From: Flavobacteriales bacterium
GTDB taxonomy: Bacteria; Bacteroidota; Bacteroidia; Flavobacteriales_F; PHOS-HE28
DNA: 64,000 bases
Direction: 5' to 3'
Assembly (NCBI GenBank): GCA_016715895.1
Contig: JADJXH010000003.1
Coordinates: 682,001-746,000, forward strand
The notes under the pieces are model-generated. The model worked only from the letters and a program-made list of their open reading frames with translations, did not search any database and was not told the origin of the DNA. The position numbers and the translations under genes were made by a program. Positions within the stretch are counted from its first letter, which is position 1. Each line of letters opens with the position of its first letter. Positions 42,958-51,726 of this stretch are shown one piece after another.

Positions 42958-44388
42958 ATGAAGAAAGACCACGAGAGGATCTGGGAGCGGTGCCTGGAGG
43001 TGATCAAGGACAACGTGAGCCCGCAGAGCTTCAAGACCTGGTTCGAACCGATCCGGGCGCTGAAGCTGCAGGATCATGTCCTTACGATCCAAGTACCCTC
43101 GCAGTTCTTCTACGAATGGCTGGAGGAACATTACATCGGGCTGCTGAAGAAGATCATCCGCAAGGAGCTGGGCGCCGAAGGGCGGCTGGAGTACTCCATC
43201 ATCATGGAGAACAGCTTCCCAAGCGCGAACCCGTACACGGTGAAGGTGCCCACGAGCAATGCGCGTGAGGTGAAGAACCCCGCCGTGAGCCTGCCGATCG
43301 ATGTGGCGAACAGCCCGATCAAGAACCCGTTCATCATTCCCGGCCTCAAGAAGATCAAGGTCGAGAGCCACCTGAACCCCAACTACTCCTTCGAGAACTT
43401 CATCGAGGGGGACTGCAACCGATTGGCCCGCAGTGCTGGATACGCCGTGGCGCAGAAGCCCGGCGGCACCGCCTTCAATCCGTTGCTCGTCTACGGCGGG
43501 GTGGGCCTCGGCAAGACGCACCTGGCCCACGCCATCGGCATCGAGATCAAGCGGCACCATCCGGAGAAGACCATCCTGTACGTGCCGGCCGAGAAGTTCA
43601 CGCAGCAGTTCATCGAGGCGGTCAAGAACAACACGGTCAACGACTTCAGCCAGTTCTATCAGATGATGGACGTGCTGATCATCGACGATGTGCAGTTCCT
43701 GGCCGGCAAGGAGAAGACGCAGGACGTGTTCTTCCACATCTTCAACCACCTGCACCAATCCGGCAAGCAGCTGGTGATCACCAGCGACAAGGCGCCCGTG
43801 GAGATGCAGGGCATGGAGCAGCGGCTGCTGTCGCGCTTCAAGTGGGGCCTGAGCGCCGACCTGCAGACGCCCGGCCTCGAGACCCGCATCGCCATCCTGC
43901 AGAAGAAGATGTACGCGGAAGGCATCGACCTGCCCAAGGAGGTGGTCGAATACCTCGCCTACAGCATCACCACCAACATCCGCGAACTGGAGGGGGCGAT
44001 GATCAGCCTCATCGCGCAGAGCTCGCTGAACAAGAAGGCGGTGACGCTGGACCTGGCCAAGCAGATGATCGACAAGTTCGTGAAGAACACCGCGCGCGAG
44101 GTGTCGATCGACTACATCCAGAAGGTGGTGTGCGACTACTTCGACCTGCCGATCGAGCTGCTCAAGAGCAAGACGCGCAAGCGTGAGGTGGTCCAGGCCC
44201 GGCAGATCGCGATGTACTTCGCCAAGAAGATGACCAAGAGCTCCCTGGCCAGCATCGGTGCCCACTGCGGCGGCAAGGACCACGCAACGGTCCTTCATGC
44301 CTGCCGCACGGTGAACAACCTGCAGGAGACGGACAAGCAGTTCCGCAGCTACCTGGAGGACCTTGAGAAGAAGCTGAGCATCCACTAG
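42958..44388 (+). CDS. dnaA: Chromosomal replication initiator DnaA
   Basis: The 476-residue initiator that binds DnaA boxes and opens the origin. Domain I is at 1-85 (ERIWERCLEVIKDNVSPQSFKTWF); AAA domain III has Walker A GGVGLGKTHL near residue 180, Walker B VLIIDDVQF near 240, and sensor-type SRFKWGLSADLQTP; domain IV ends with the DNA-binding signature ... CGGKDHATVLHACRTVNN. Length is standard. It is followed by a strong terminator, so it is likely monocistronic. The Bacteroidota phosphatase and methyltransferase pair follows. Confidence 0.98.
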   Translation: MKKDHERIWERCLEVIKDNVSPQSFKTWFEPIRALKLQDHVLTIQVPSQFFYEWLEEHYIGLLKKIIRKELGAEGRLEYSIIMENSFPSANPYTVKVPTSNAREVKNPAVSLPIDVANSPIKNPFIIPGLKKIKVESHLNPNYSFENFIEGDCNRLARSAGYAVAQKPGGTAFNPLLVYGGVGLGKTHLAHAIGIEIKRHHPEKTILYVPAEKFTQQFIEAVKNNTVNDFSQFYQMMDVLIIDDVQFLAGKEKTQDVFFHIFNHLHQSGKQLVITSDKAPVEMQGMEQRLLSRFKWGLSADLQTPGLETRIAILQKKMYAEGIDLPKEVVEYLAYSITTNIRELEGAMISLIAQSSLNKKAVTLDLAKQMIDKFVKNTAREVSIDYIQKVVCDYFDLPIELLKSKTRKREVVQARQIAMYFAKKMTKSSLASIGAHCGGKDHATVLHACRTVNNLQETDKQFRSYLEDLEKKLSIH

Positions 44389-44406
44389 GGTGCGTTGATA
44401 CCGAGG

Positions 44407-44434
44407 AAGCCCCCGCCAGAGCGGGGGCTTTTTC
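44407..44434 (+). terminator. Rho-independent terminator after dnaA
   Basis: A 10-bp perfect stem (AAGCCCCCGC with GCGGGGGCTT), CAGA loop, and a T-rich tail (TTTCTT), 18 bp beyond the dnaA stop. Confidence 0.9.
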
Positions 44435-44483
44435 TTGGAGCACCTTCGTACCGGAGGACCGCCACACCCCGCTCACCCATCAG

Positions 44484-44948
44484 ATGAGGATACTCACCGT
44501 TTGTCTTGGCAACATCTGCCGCAGCCCCATGGCCGAAGGCGTCCTGCACCATCGCGCCGCGGCCACAGGGCTCACCATCGCCACCGACTCGGCCGGAACG
44601 AGCCATTTCCACATCGGCGATGCGCCCGATCGGCGCGCACAGGACGCCATGCGCCGGCATGGCATCGACATCAGCGACCTGCGCGCACGACAGGTCGTCG
44701 CGGCGGACTTCGAGCGGTTCGACCTGCTGCTGGCGATGGACGCGGCCAACCTGCGCGACCTGCGTGCCCTGGCCCCCACCGAGGCGCTGCGAGCCAAAGC
44801 GATGCTAATCATGGACTTCGCACCCGACCACCCCCTGCGCGAGGTGCCCGATCCCTACTACGGTGGTGATGAAGGCTTCAATGAGGTGTTCCGGATGCTT
44901 GACGAGGCGGTGGCCGGACTGATCGCGCACATCCGCCATGGCCGCTGA
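44484..44948 (+). CDS. Low-molecular-weight protein tyrosine phosphatase
   Basis: A 154-residue cytoplasmic phosphatase. The P-loop is CLGNICRS with nucleophile Cys7 and Arg13; the general-acid Asp lies in VPDPYYGGDEGF near residue 118. It removes phosphate from tyrosine residues; possible links to polysaccharide or arsenate handling cannot be distinguished. A CACCTTCG box is about 44441-44448. The methyltransferase gene starts 11 bp inside its 3' end, so the two are translationally coupled. Confidence 0.94.
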   Translation: MRILTVCLGNICRSPMAEGVLHHRAAATGLTIATDSAGTSHFHIGDAPDRRAQDAMRRHGIDISDLRARQVVAADFERFDLLLAMDAANLRDLRALAPTEALRAKAMLIMDFAPDHPLREVPDPYYGGDEGFNEVFRMLDEAVAGLIAHIRHGR

Positions 44949-45648
44949 AGCCACCCTGCACCTGATCCCCGTATGGCTGGGCGAGGCCGGTGGCACCGAG
45001 CAGCTGACACCGATGAGCCTCGAGGTGGTGCGGCAGGTGCGCACCTTCTTCGTGGAGCATGAGCGCAGCGCACGACGGGCGCTGCGACGCATGGATCCCG
45101 GGTTCGCACTGGACCGCGTCGAGCTGCATGTGCTCGACAAGGACACGGACGAGGCCACGGTGCGACGCTATGCGGAGCTCGTGCGCCGCTCCGGTGCGGC
45201 CGCGGTGTTGAGCGAATCGGGCATGCCGTGCATCGCCGACCCGGGTGCCCGGCTCGTGGCCTGGGCCCACCGGATGAACATTGAAGTGCGCCCCCATCCG
45301 GGTCCTTCCTCCCTCCTGCTGACCCTGGCGGCCTCCGGCCTGGACGGACAGCACTTCGTGTTCCACGGGTACCTCCCACGTGAAGCCGAGGACCGTCGGC
45401 GAGCGCTTCGCTCCATCGCCCAGGATGCGCAGCGCACGGGACGAACACAGCTCTTCATCGAGACCCCGTACCGCAACGACGCCCTGCTGGCCGAACTGCT
45501 GCGGACCGTGGATGGTGGCCTTCGGCTCTGCATCGCGGCCGAACTGATGCAGCCCGATGTGCTGCTTCGCACGCGCACGGTGAATGCGTGGCGGACGGAC
45601 CCACCGGCCTTGAAGGACCGGCGGACGGTCTTCGCCCTGGGCCGCTGA
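44938..45648 (+). CDS. SAM-dependent methyltransferase, tetrapyrrole-methylase fold (RsmI-like)
   Basis: A 236-residue protein of the tetrapyrrole methylase superfamily, resembling RsmI, which methylates 16S rRNA C1402 with the ribose modified. It has AAVLSESGMPCIADPGARLVAWAH (the SAM-site Gly-rich loop), HPGPSSLLLTLAASGLDGQHFVFHGYLPREAEDRR, and TQLFIETPYRNDALL. It is shorter than typical RsmI (about 280 residues), so the rRNA target is inferred. It follows the phosphatase in overlap. Confidence 0.86.
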   Translation: MAAEATLHLIPVWLGEAGGTEQLTPMSLEVVRQVRTFFVEHERSARRALRRMDPGFALDRVELHVLDKDTDEATVRRYAELVRRSGAAAVLSESGMPCIADPGARLVAWAHRMNIEVRPHPGPSSLLLTLAASGLDGQHFVFHGYLPREAEDRRRALRSIAQDAQRTGRTQLFIETPYRNDALLAELLRTVDGGLRLCIAAELMQPDVLLRTRTVNAWRTDPPALKDRRTVFALGR

Positions 45649-47094
45649 TCACGGCATCAGGCAGGGAAGGGCCTCCCCGCTCCCGGGCACGTGCCGACGG
45701 CCCGGCTTCCGCCGTCCCTTGCAGAACGGGCTGCGCTGGATGGTGACCCGAACACGCAGATAGAGGTCAACGGCGTCCACATCGGGGCGGAACAGGAAGG
45801 GCAGCACATGGTCGGAGCCCACAACGATATCGCTGAAGCGGAGCATGAGGCCCACCGAGGGCCGCCGCCAGCCGTACTCGTGGAACACGACCGGAACAGC
45901 GGCCTCGAACCAACGGGACTCGTAGCGGGGCGTGATGGACAGGGAGTTGGGCCGGCGAAGGCGGTCGCCGCGGCGCGCACTGAGCTGCTGCACCCAGGCG
46001 ACACCGACATGGGTGCGGTCCAGCAGACGCTGATCGAACAGGAGCACGGCCGCGGTGGGATTGCCGATGCGGAACCGACCGTTGGAGGTGTGGTCACCGG
46101 CGGCGGCGAACAGGCTGTCCACGCCTTCGGGTCCCTGGACCTGCACGTTCCCGTGGTCGGGGAACAGGAGCGACCCGGACCCCACCGATCCGGCGAGCGC
46201 GTTGTTGAAGCGCATGCCACCGAGGTCGATGATGGACGCGGAGACCCGGTACCGGTACGGGATCGCCGTGCAGCCGTTCGAGGCCCGATGCGGTGAATAC
46301 CCGTCCGCTTCCTCCAGCGTGCGTTCGTAGCTGATGCCGAGGTCCGCCCCCCATCCGGAACCGGCCACCCCTGCGGGCATGGCCACCCCATAGGCGCCGC
46401 TCACCTCGTGGACCTCGGCGCGCATGGTGTCCAGCACGGTGTAGTCGAGCACATCGAGGCGGAGAGCCGCCCCGGCGTGCGGCACCTGCCACCTCAACGA
46501 AGCACCGACCTTCCAGATGCCGAAACCCGAGGCGCGCACGATGTGCGCGTAGTTGACCGACAGTTCGGACCACGCGGCGGCGATGGCGCGGAGATGCTCA
46601 TCGCGGTACCGCTGGCCGTGCTGCGGCCGATGATCGAGCCCATGGACGATGAAGCGCCCCATGTGCGGGCTGACACCGGTGATGCTCATCATGCTGCGTG
46701 TGCGCAGGCCGACCCCGAAGCCATGTCGTCCCGTCCCAAGGCTGAACGCAGGCCCGGCCAAGTTCAGCAGCACGGCGCCCTGTTTCGCATCGCCACGCAG
46801 CGATCCGCGAAGGATGATCTCCGCCGGGGCCTCACCGCGGACGCCATTGCGCACCTCGCGGAGCAGGCTGTGATCCTCGCCGTTCAGCGCCACAAGGTCG
46901 TTCCAGGCGAAGAGGTCCGCGCCGGCGAGACGGATGCTCGCATAGGGCCATTGTCCGGCGCTGCGCGTCGGGTCGAGCGTGAGCGCATCCGGACCCGACC
47001 AGTTGCCATGCACCAGGCCGACTTGTTCCTGGGCCCGCACCGTGATGGAGACGAACAGCAGCAGACACGTTATGGTGCGAAGCGGGCGGCTCAT
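45649..47094 (-). CDS. Outer-membrane protein, DUF5723-like
   Basis: A 481-residue envelope protein with a signal peptide (1-22, TVRAQ). It has the DUF5723-like pattern: an N-terminal WPYASIRLAGADLFAWNDLVAL, LLNLAGPAFSLGTGRHGFGVGLRTRSM, then long beta-strand runs (VAWVQQLSARRGDRLRRPNSLSITPRYESRWFEAAVPV, ending DLYLRVRVTIQRSPFCKG). ATG at 47094 fits the signal peptide; TCTTTTTG (47099-47106, minus) ends 4 nt before it. Function unknown. Its last residues lie 1 bp from the convergent methyltransferase stop. Confidence 0.8.
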   Translation of the reverse strand: MSRPLRTITCLLLFVSITVRAQEQVGLVHGNWSGPDALTLDPTRSAGQWPYASIRLAGADLFAWNDLVALNGEDHSLLREVRNGVRGEAPAEIILRGSLRGDAKQGAVLLNLAGPAFSLGTGRHGFGVGLRTRSMMSITGVSPHMGRFIVHGLDHRPQHGQRYRDEHLRAIAAAWSELSVNYAHIVRASGFGIWKVGASLRWQVPHAGAALRLDVLDYTVLDTMRAEVHEVSGAYGVAMPAGVAGSGWGADLGISYERTLEEADGYSPHRASNGCTAIPYRYRVSASIIDLGGMRFNNALAGSVGSGSLLFPDHGNVQVQGPEGVDSLFAAAGDHTSNGRFRIGNPTAAVLLFDQRLLDRTHVGVAWVQQLSARRGDRLRRPNSLSITPRYESRWFEAAVPVVFHEYGWRRPSVGLMLRFSDIVVGSDHVLPFLFRPDVDAVDLYLRVRVTIQRSPFCKGRRKPGRRHVPGSGEALPCLMP

Positions 47095-47190
47095 GGACCA
47101 AAAAGACCACGCGTACGTACTGCGGACCAGCGTGGTCGAGCGGATGGCGGCGTTCGGTGAGCCGCCGGCCCTCATACGGAGATGGAGCGG

Positions 47191-48075
47191 TCAGGTTCCC
47201 CGATCGGGGCCACGTTCCACGGCCACCAGATGTACGCTGTACAGCACGGGCTCATGGGGACGCACCACCTGCGGCACCCCCTTCCCGCCGAAGGCCATGG
47301 ACGATGGCAGGACGAAACGACCGTGCTGACCGGGCCGAAGCAGGCTCACCGCCACTTCGATGCCGGGCAGGACCTGATCGGGATCTCCGAAGCGGAACGT
47401 GAACGGTTGTCCATGGCGGTCGCTCTCATCGAAAGGCTCACCGCCGTCGAGCCGTGAGCCCACATAGCTGATGGACACGCGGTCACCGGCACGGACCCTT
47501 GCGGTGTCCCCGGCCCCTGGTCCAAGGGTGAAGTACAGGTCGCTCGTACCCCATCGCGTCCATGCCTCCGATGACGCGGAGAGGAACGCGGCCAGTTCGC
47601 GGCGCTCGGCGCCTTCGGGGTCCAGCGCCCGCCTGGCCTCGGCCCGTACGCGCTGCATCAGTGGCGTCAAGGACTCCATCACCGTGAGCTCGACCTGTAC
47701 CATGACCGTGTCGGGCGGGTTCATCCGCCCAGCAGGCGACAGCACCGTCCAGGGAAGTCCGTCGGCCTGAAGGATGATGCTGGTGCTGTCGCCGGGGTGC
47801 ACGCGATCGAGCGCCGGCACCCAGGCCCCCTGCCGGAGATCGTGGACCGCATACCAGCGCTGGGTGCTGAACAGGGACCCCGGATCGCCGCCGACCTCCG
47901 ACGCACGGAGACGCAGCAGCACCGAGTCATCCGCGGAAAGGGCGGTGTCCGAGCCGCCGAGGCCGAGCAGGCGGAAGTACACGCCGGGCGCCACCTCCTT
48001 GTAGCCCGCGTACGGCGCTCGATCGCATGCGCTCAGTACCACGGCCAGGGCCCCGACGATGCACACGGGCCTCAT
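47191..48075 (-). CDS. FKBP-type peptidyl-prolyl isomerase lipoprotein
   Basis: A 294-residue lipoprotein (lipobox VVLSAC, Cys17). The N-terminal half (residues 25-190) has an FKBP-like repeated beta structure without clear catalytic residues; the C-terminal ~100 residues form an FKBP domain: DRVSISYVGSRLDGGEPFDESDRHGQPFTFRFGDPDQVLPGIEVAVSLLRPGQHGRFVLPSSMAFGGKG. It folds or chaperones envelope proteins. It overlaps the adjacent FKBP gene by 4 bp (ATGA), so it belongs to the gldI/nrnA transcript. Confidence 0.9.
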   Translation of the reverse strand: MRPVCIVGALAVVLSACDRAPYAGYKEVAPGVYFRLLGLGGSDTALSADDSVLLRLRASEVGGDPGSLFSTQRWYAVHDLRQGAWVPALDRVHPGDSTSIILQADGLPWTVLSPAGRMNPPDTVMVQVELTVMESLTPLMQRVRAEARRALDPEGAERRELAAFLSASSEAWTRWGTSDLYFTLGPGAGDTARVRAGDRVSISYVGSRLDGGEPFDESDRHGQPFTFRFGDPDQVLPGIEVAVSLLRPGQHGRFVLPSSMAFGGKGVPQVVRPHEPVLYSVHLVAVERGPDRGT

Positions 48076-48605
48076 CGGTCACGTGGTCCGGACAGGGAGA
48101 TCACGCCGATGTGGTACACGACGGAACTGCGCGGCGGAACCTTGTCCATGTCGCCGACGAGTCCATGCGCCCGATAGCTTGGGATGAGGATCACCGCACT
48201 GTCACCCGGGGACAGGTGCTGCACGGCCTCGTGCAATCCGCTCTCCACGTGATCCAACTCAACCTGAAAGGACTCCGGCCGACCGGGTTCAGAGGCGCTG
48301 CAGGTCGTGCCATTGAGCAGTTCCATGCGATAGTTCATCGCCACCCACTGACCGGGCCGTGCCGTATCGCCGGGCATGTCGCGCAGCAGTTGGTGATGGA
48401 CACCGGTGCCCGACACGCGCGTGCGAAGGCCGTGGCGCGCCGCGTAATTGACCAGGTCACGCGCCTCGATGCGGTTGGCCTCCTGGTTCTCCTTCACATA
48501 GGCCGGCGCCTTGCGTTGATCGCCGCCGCCGGTGCGCGCGGGAGGCGCATCTCCTCCGGTACAGGAAGTGAACAGGAGCAGGGCGGCCGAAAGCAGGCGG
48601 GTCAT
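48072..48605 (-). CDS. gldI: FKBP-type lipoprotein, GldI candidate
   Basis: A 177-residue lipoprotein (lipobox LLFTSC, Cys16) with a single FKBP-like domain (GQWVAMNYRMELLNGTTC, HLSPGDSAVILIPSYRAHGLVGDMDKVPPRSSVVYHIGVISL). In Flavobacterium, gldI encodes such an FKBP lipoprotein required for gliding and lies next to a DHH phosphoesterase, as here. The catalytic pocket is degenerate in places, so activity is uncertain. It overlaps nrnA by 4 bp. I use the ATG at 48605 since it fits the lipobox. The GldI name is a context-based inference. Confidence 0.78.
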   Translation of the reverse strand: MTRLLSAALLLFTSCTGGDAPPARTGGGDQRKAPAYVKENQEANRIEARDLVNYAARHGLRTRVSGTGVHHQLLRDMPGDTARPGQWVAMNYRMELLNGTTCSASEPGRPESFQVELDHVESGLHEAVQHLSPGDSAVILIPSYRAHGLVGDMDKVPPRSSVVYHIGVISLSGPRDR

Positions 48606-49627
48606 GCCGGGTGGGCCTGGATATGGGCGGGGAGCAGTTCCATGAAGCGCTGCACGCATGCATCGATGGGGCCTTCGCAATGCCCCCCGGCGGCGTTGAC
48701 GTGCCCGCCCCCGTGGAAGTGCTCGGCGAGCAGGCCGTCCACAGGGAGCGTCCCCTTTGACCGGAGACTGATCTTGATCCGATCGGGGCGCTCGAGGAAG
48801 AAGGCCGAGAGGCGGATGCCACGCATGCTGAGGCCGAGGTTGACGAAGCCCTCGGTGTCCCCAGGTCTGAACCCGAAGCGCTTCAGGTCCTCGCCGCGCA
48901 GCACCAGCACCACGACGCCCAGGTCCTGGAGCACCGTCATTCGCTCGGCGAGCATGAAGCCCATCAGGCGCATGCGTTGTTCGGTATGGTCATCCATCAC
49001 GGCCCCGTGGATGCGGTCGGGCACGGCACCGCGCTCCATGAGCAGGGCGGCCATCCGCAGGGTGTGCGGGGTGGTGCTCGAGAACCGGAACGATCCGCTG
49101 TCGGTCATGATGCCTGTGTAGAGGCAGGTGGCGGCGTCCGGATCGATGAGGTGTTCCTGGCCGAGGGCCACCAGCAGGTCCACCACCATCTGGCTGGTGG
49201 CGCATGAGGCGGTGTCGCTGAAGGCCACCACGGCGTCGATGTCGGGCCGCTGATGGTGGTCGATCAGGACGCGCTGGCGGGCGGTTCGGACGGCATCCTC
49301 GAGCATGCCGGCCCGATCGGGCCGGTTGAAGTCGAGGCAGAACAGGATCTCGGCCTCGGCGATGGTGGCGCGGCAGCGGTCCGCCGCGGTGTCCGCGGCG
49401 ATGCAATCACCTGCACCAGGCATCCAGCGGAGAAAGGGCGGCGGAGCGTTGGGCAGCACCACCTGCACGGTGTGGCCCATGTGGCGCAGGACGTGCGCCA
49501 GGCCGAGCGACGAGCCCATGGCGTCCCCGTCGGGATTGTAATGCGTGACGATCGCACAACGCCGATGGCCTTCAAGCAGGGCCTGAAGCCGCAACAGACC
49601 GGGATGGTCACGGTGTACAAAGGACAT
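48602..49627 (-). CDS. nrnA: DHH-family bifunctional oligoribonuclease / PAP phosphatase
   Basis: A 341-residue DHH/DHHA1 phosphoesterase degrading short RNA oligos and the sulfur-assimilation product pAp. Motifs: HYNPDGDAMGSSLGL (motif I), FCLDFNRPDR, LIDHHQRPDID (DHH), TDSGSFRFSS and the DHHA1 FHGGGHVNAAGGHC. It starts at ATG 49627, 4 nt after TACCTTTG. It leads a minus-strand unit with the two FKBP lipoproteins. Whether the substrate is nanoRNA or pAp in this cell is unknown. Confidence 0.93.
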   Translation of the reverse strand: MSFVHRDHPGLLRLQALLEGHRRCAIVTHYNPDGDAMGSSLGLAHVLRHMGHTVQVVLPNAPPPFLRWMPGAGDCIAADTAADRCRATIAEAEILFCLDFNRPDRAGMLEDAVRTARQRVLIDHHQRPDIDAVVAFSDTASCATSQMVVDLLVALGQEHLIDPDAATCLYTGIMTDSGSFRFSSTTPHTLRMAALLMERGAVPDRIHGAVMDDHTEQRMRLMGFMLAERMTVLQDLGVVVLVLRGEDLKRFGFRPGDTEGFVNLGLSMRGIRLSAFFLERPDRIKISLRSKGTLPVDGLLAEHFHGGGHVNAAGGHCEGPIDACVQRFMELLPAHIQAHPA

Positions 49628-49631
49628 GGGC

Positions 49632-49639
49632 CAAAGGTA
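49632..49639 (-). promoter_or_regulatory. -7 box (TACCTTTG) abutting the nrnA start
   Basis: Exact TAnnTTTG match on the minus strand, 4 nt (GCCC) before the ATG of the DHH phosphoesterase gene. Confidence 0.6.
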
Positions 49640-49654
49640 GCCCGGCCCTGTGGC

Positions 49655-50263
49655 TCAGAACCCCAGGTTGGGCGTGGGCATGTGCTCGATGAGGATGCCC
49701 ACGCAGCCGATGTCGAGGCCCTTGGCCCGGCCTTTCTGCTCGGCGGCACCGGGGGCCATCACCTCCACCACAAGGCGCTTGGTGGTGGCCGCGGAGAACT
49801 CGACCTCCTGGGCCAGCTCATGCTCGGTGTTGTCCCACAGGACCTTCCGTTCGTCCTCGAACACGGTCTTGCGCACCATGCGCTTCACATCCTTGAACTC
49901 CCCGGTGGGCTGGCCATTGGCATCGCGCAGCTCCTCCTTCTCCACCACCTCCACGTCCTGTTCGCGGGGCACGCGCACCTTCTCCACCAGGCGGGCCACC
50001 ACGTGGTCGCCGATGATCTTCTCATCGTAGCAGAAGGAGATGCGATAATCCTGCCCACCATAGACGATGATGTTGAGCTCGGTGGGTCTTCCCACCTGCA
50101 CGCTGGCGCTCTTGCTCTGTCCGTTGAGCGAGAACCGGGTATCGGCGGAGCGTTCGCAGTTGAACTTGTGATAGTCGCCACAGTTGTACTGGGCGTTCAC
50201 GATGGTCGCGGCCATCAGAAGGGCGGCGGTCGACAGGTTCTTCAGGGTCGGCATGACCATCAC
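49655..50263 (-). CDS. Secreted protein of unknown function
   Basis: A ~200-residue exported protein. A signal peptide ends VNAQ; the mature start YNCGDYHKFNCERSADTRFSLNGQSKSASV is rich in polar residues and two early Cys. The rest is beta-rich with charged runs (EKVRVPREQDVEVVEKEELRDANGQPTG). No family is recognised. It overlaps the upstream lipoprotein gene by 4 bp, so they are co-translated; that pairing suggests an envelope complex. ATG may be at 50263 or 50254. Confidence 0.72.
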   Translation of the reverse strand: MMVMPTLKNLSTAALLMAATIVNAQYNCGDYHKFNCERSADTRFSLNGQSKSASVQVGRPTELNIIVYGGQDYRISFCYDEKIIGDHVVARLVEKVRVPREQDVEVVEKEELRDANGQPTGEFKDVKRMVRKTVFEDERKVLWDNTEHELAQEVEFSAATTKRLVVEVMAPGAAEQKGRAKGLDIGCVGILIEHMPTPNLGF

Positions 50264-51168
50264 GCGTTGGGTTGAACAGGGACCTCACCTTCGGGGCTGA
50301 CGAGCTCGGCACGCAACGCCTCCACGGCGATCTGGAGCTCGGCAAAGCGCTCGGCCGTGAGCTGCACGTTGAGGTCGTCGCCCAGCACCATGCGGCCGGA
50401 GCTGGATGTGCCCGTGCGCGTGGTGCGCTGCACCTGGACCCGGTCGTAGATGTCGCGCAGGGCGATCATCCGTTCACGGATCGGCGCCACGTTGGGGTCG
50501 GTGCCGTGGGCGTCCATCATCTCGATCAGGTGCTCGAGGCTGAACTTCTGCTCGGCCACGCGCTTGACGAGGGGATCGGCGGGGTCGAAGGCCGTGACCT
50601 GCTTCATCACCAGATGGAGGCTCTCGACCCATCCACCGGCCAGCACCAGGGCCAGCGTGGGGCCCATCTCCTCCTCCTGGAGCTTCTCATAGGCCTTGTA
50701 GTAGGCCTCGTTGCTGATGATCTCCAGGCTGTCGCCCTTGCTGAGGTTGCTCTCCAGGCGCACGAAGTCCTGCTCGCTGAACGCGGCGCTCAGGCCGAGC
50801 TGCTCACCCAGCTTCTTCACGGTGAGGTAATAGCGCACCACCTCCACGTTGAGGTCGAAATAGCTGGCGTAGATGAGGTCGGTGCAGTACACGCCGAAAT
50901 TGAACGCCCGGCCACCGAGGGTCGCGTACCGGTCCGCGCTGGTGGTGGGGTTCATCATGCGCTTCTGCCCTTCGCCGGCCATCTGCCGCACGATGGCGAA
51001 GAGCTCGTTGGGGGTTGGCATCTGGTAGAGGGAGGCCGGTGCGGTCGCCGTGGCGGCGCTGTCGCCGATGACCAATTTCTCCGGACCGGAGCGGTGTTCA
51101 TCGCCGGACCCACCACAGGCGCACAAGGCCGCGGCGAGCAGGGAAACGGGGATCGTTCGTCTGAACAT
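50260..51168 (-). CDS. Putative lipoprotein of unknown function
   Basis: A 302-residue lipoprotein (lipobox AALCAC, Cys18). The mature protein is mostly helical and acidic (LYQMPTPNELFAIVRQMAGEGQKRM, GVYCTDLIYASYFDLNVEVVRYYLTVKKLGEQLG, VKRVAEQKFSLEHLIEMMDAHG). No family is recognised. ATG at 51168 fits the lipobox; an upstream in-frame extension is rich in Arg and Pro and looks non-coding. It diverges from ndk with 131 bp between starts. It overlaps the following gene by 4 bp. Confidence 0.75.
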   Translation of the reverse strand: MFRRTIPVSLLAAALCACGGSGDEHRSGPEKLVIGDSAATATAPASLYQMPTPNELFAIVRQMAGEGQKRMMNPTTSADRYATLGGRAFNFGVYCTDLIYASYFDLNVEVVRYYLTVKKLGEQLGLSAAFSEQDFVRLESNLSKGDSLEIISNEAYYKAYEKLQEEEMGPTLALVLAGGWVESLHLVMKQVTAFDPADPLVKRVAEQKFSLEHLIEMMDAHGTDPNVAPIRERMIALRDIYDRVQVQRTTRTGTSSSGRMVLGDDLNVQLTAERFAELQIAVEALRAELVSPEGEVPVQPNA

Positions 51169-51269
51169 GGATCGAAGGGATGGGGCGCCGGTGGGGCCCG
51201 GAGCGACGGCCGTGTTACGTCCCACGAAGGAAGGATGTTCCCGAGGGGCCGGAGTTGGGCGGGACCGCC

Positions 51270-51277
51270 TATTTTTG
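51270..51277 (+). promoter_or_regulatory. -7 box (TATTTTTG) of ndk
   Basis: Exact TAnnTTTG match 22 nt before the ndk ATG. It is followed by CGCCGCTTTTT, a stretch also found after the -7 box at 53201. Confidence 0.6.
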
Positions 51278-51299
51278 CGCCGCTTTTTCAACACCCCCC

Positions 51300-51719
51300 A
51301 TGTCAGGCAACCGCACGTTCACGATGATCAAGCCCGAGGCCGTGGCCGCCGGGCACTCCGGGAAGATCATCGACATGATCATCGCCAACGGCTTCCGCAT
51401 CGTGGCGCTCAAGTACACACGCCTTTCCGCCGCCGAGGCGGGCACCTTCTACGAGGTGCACAAGGAGCGGCCGTTCTATGGTGAACTGGTGGACTACATG
51501 GCCAGCGGCCCGATCATGGCGGCGATCCTCGAGAAGGACAATGCGGTGGAGGCCTTCCGCAAGCTCATCGGTGCCACGGACCCGGCACAGGCCGAGGAAG
51601 GCACCATCCGCAAGCGCTTCGCGGAGAGCAAGGCGAAGAACGCGGTGCATGGCAGCGACAGCGACGCGAACGCGCTGATCGAGGGGCACTTCTTCTTCAG
51701 CAGCCGCGAGCAGTACTGA
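51300..51719 (+). CDS. ndk: Nucleoside diphosphate kinase
   Basis: A 139-residue hexamer-type kinase that transfers the gamma-phosphate among nucleotides, keeping NTP pools balanced. The catalytic His is H117 in KNAVHGSDS; TMIKPEAV and YxxHKxRPFY (residues ~51-60) are the nucleotide site. Length is standard. ATG at 51300 fits TMIKPEA. It lies between divergent lipoprotein and convergent DUF721 gene (8 bp gap). ndk beside gldI/nrnA matches Flavobacterium order. Confidence 0.98.
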   Translation: MSGNRTFTMIKPEAVAAGHSGKIIDMIIANGFRIVALKYTRLSAAEAGTFYEVHKERPFYGELVDYMASGPIMAAILEKDNAVEAFRKLIGATDPAQAEEGTIRKRFAESKAKNAVHGSDSDANALIEGHFFFSSREQY

Positions 51720-51726
51720 AGCCCGC

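Noticed and set aside
42587..42961. A 124-codon frame between the thioesterase and dnaA genes
   Set aside because: Odd composition, no signal or domain, and it runs into the dnaA start; treated as non-coding.
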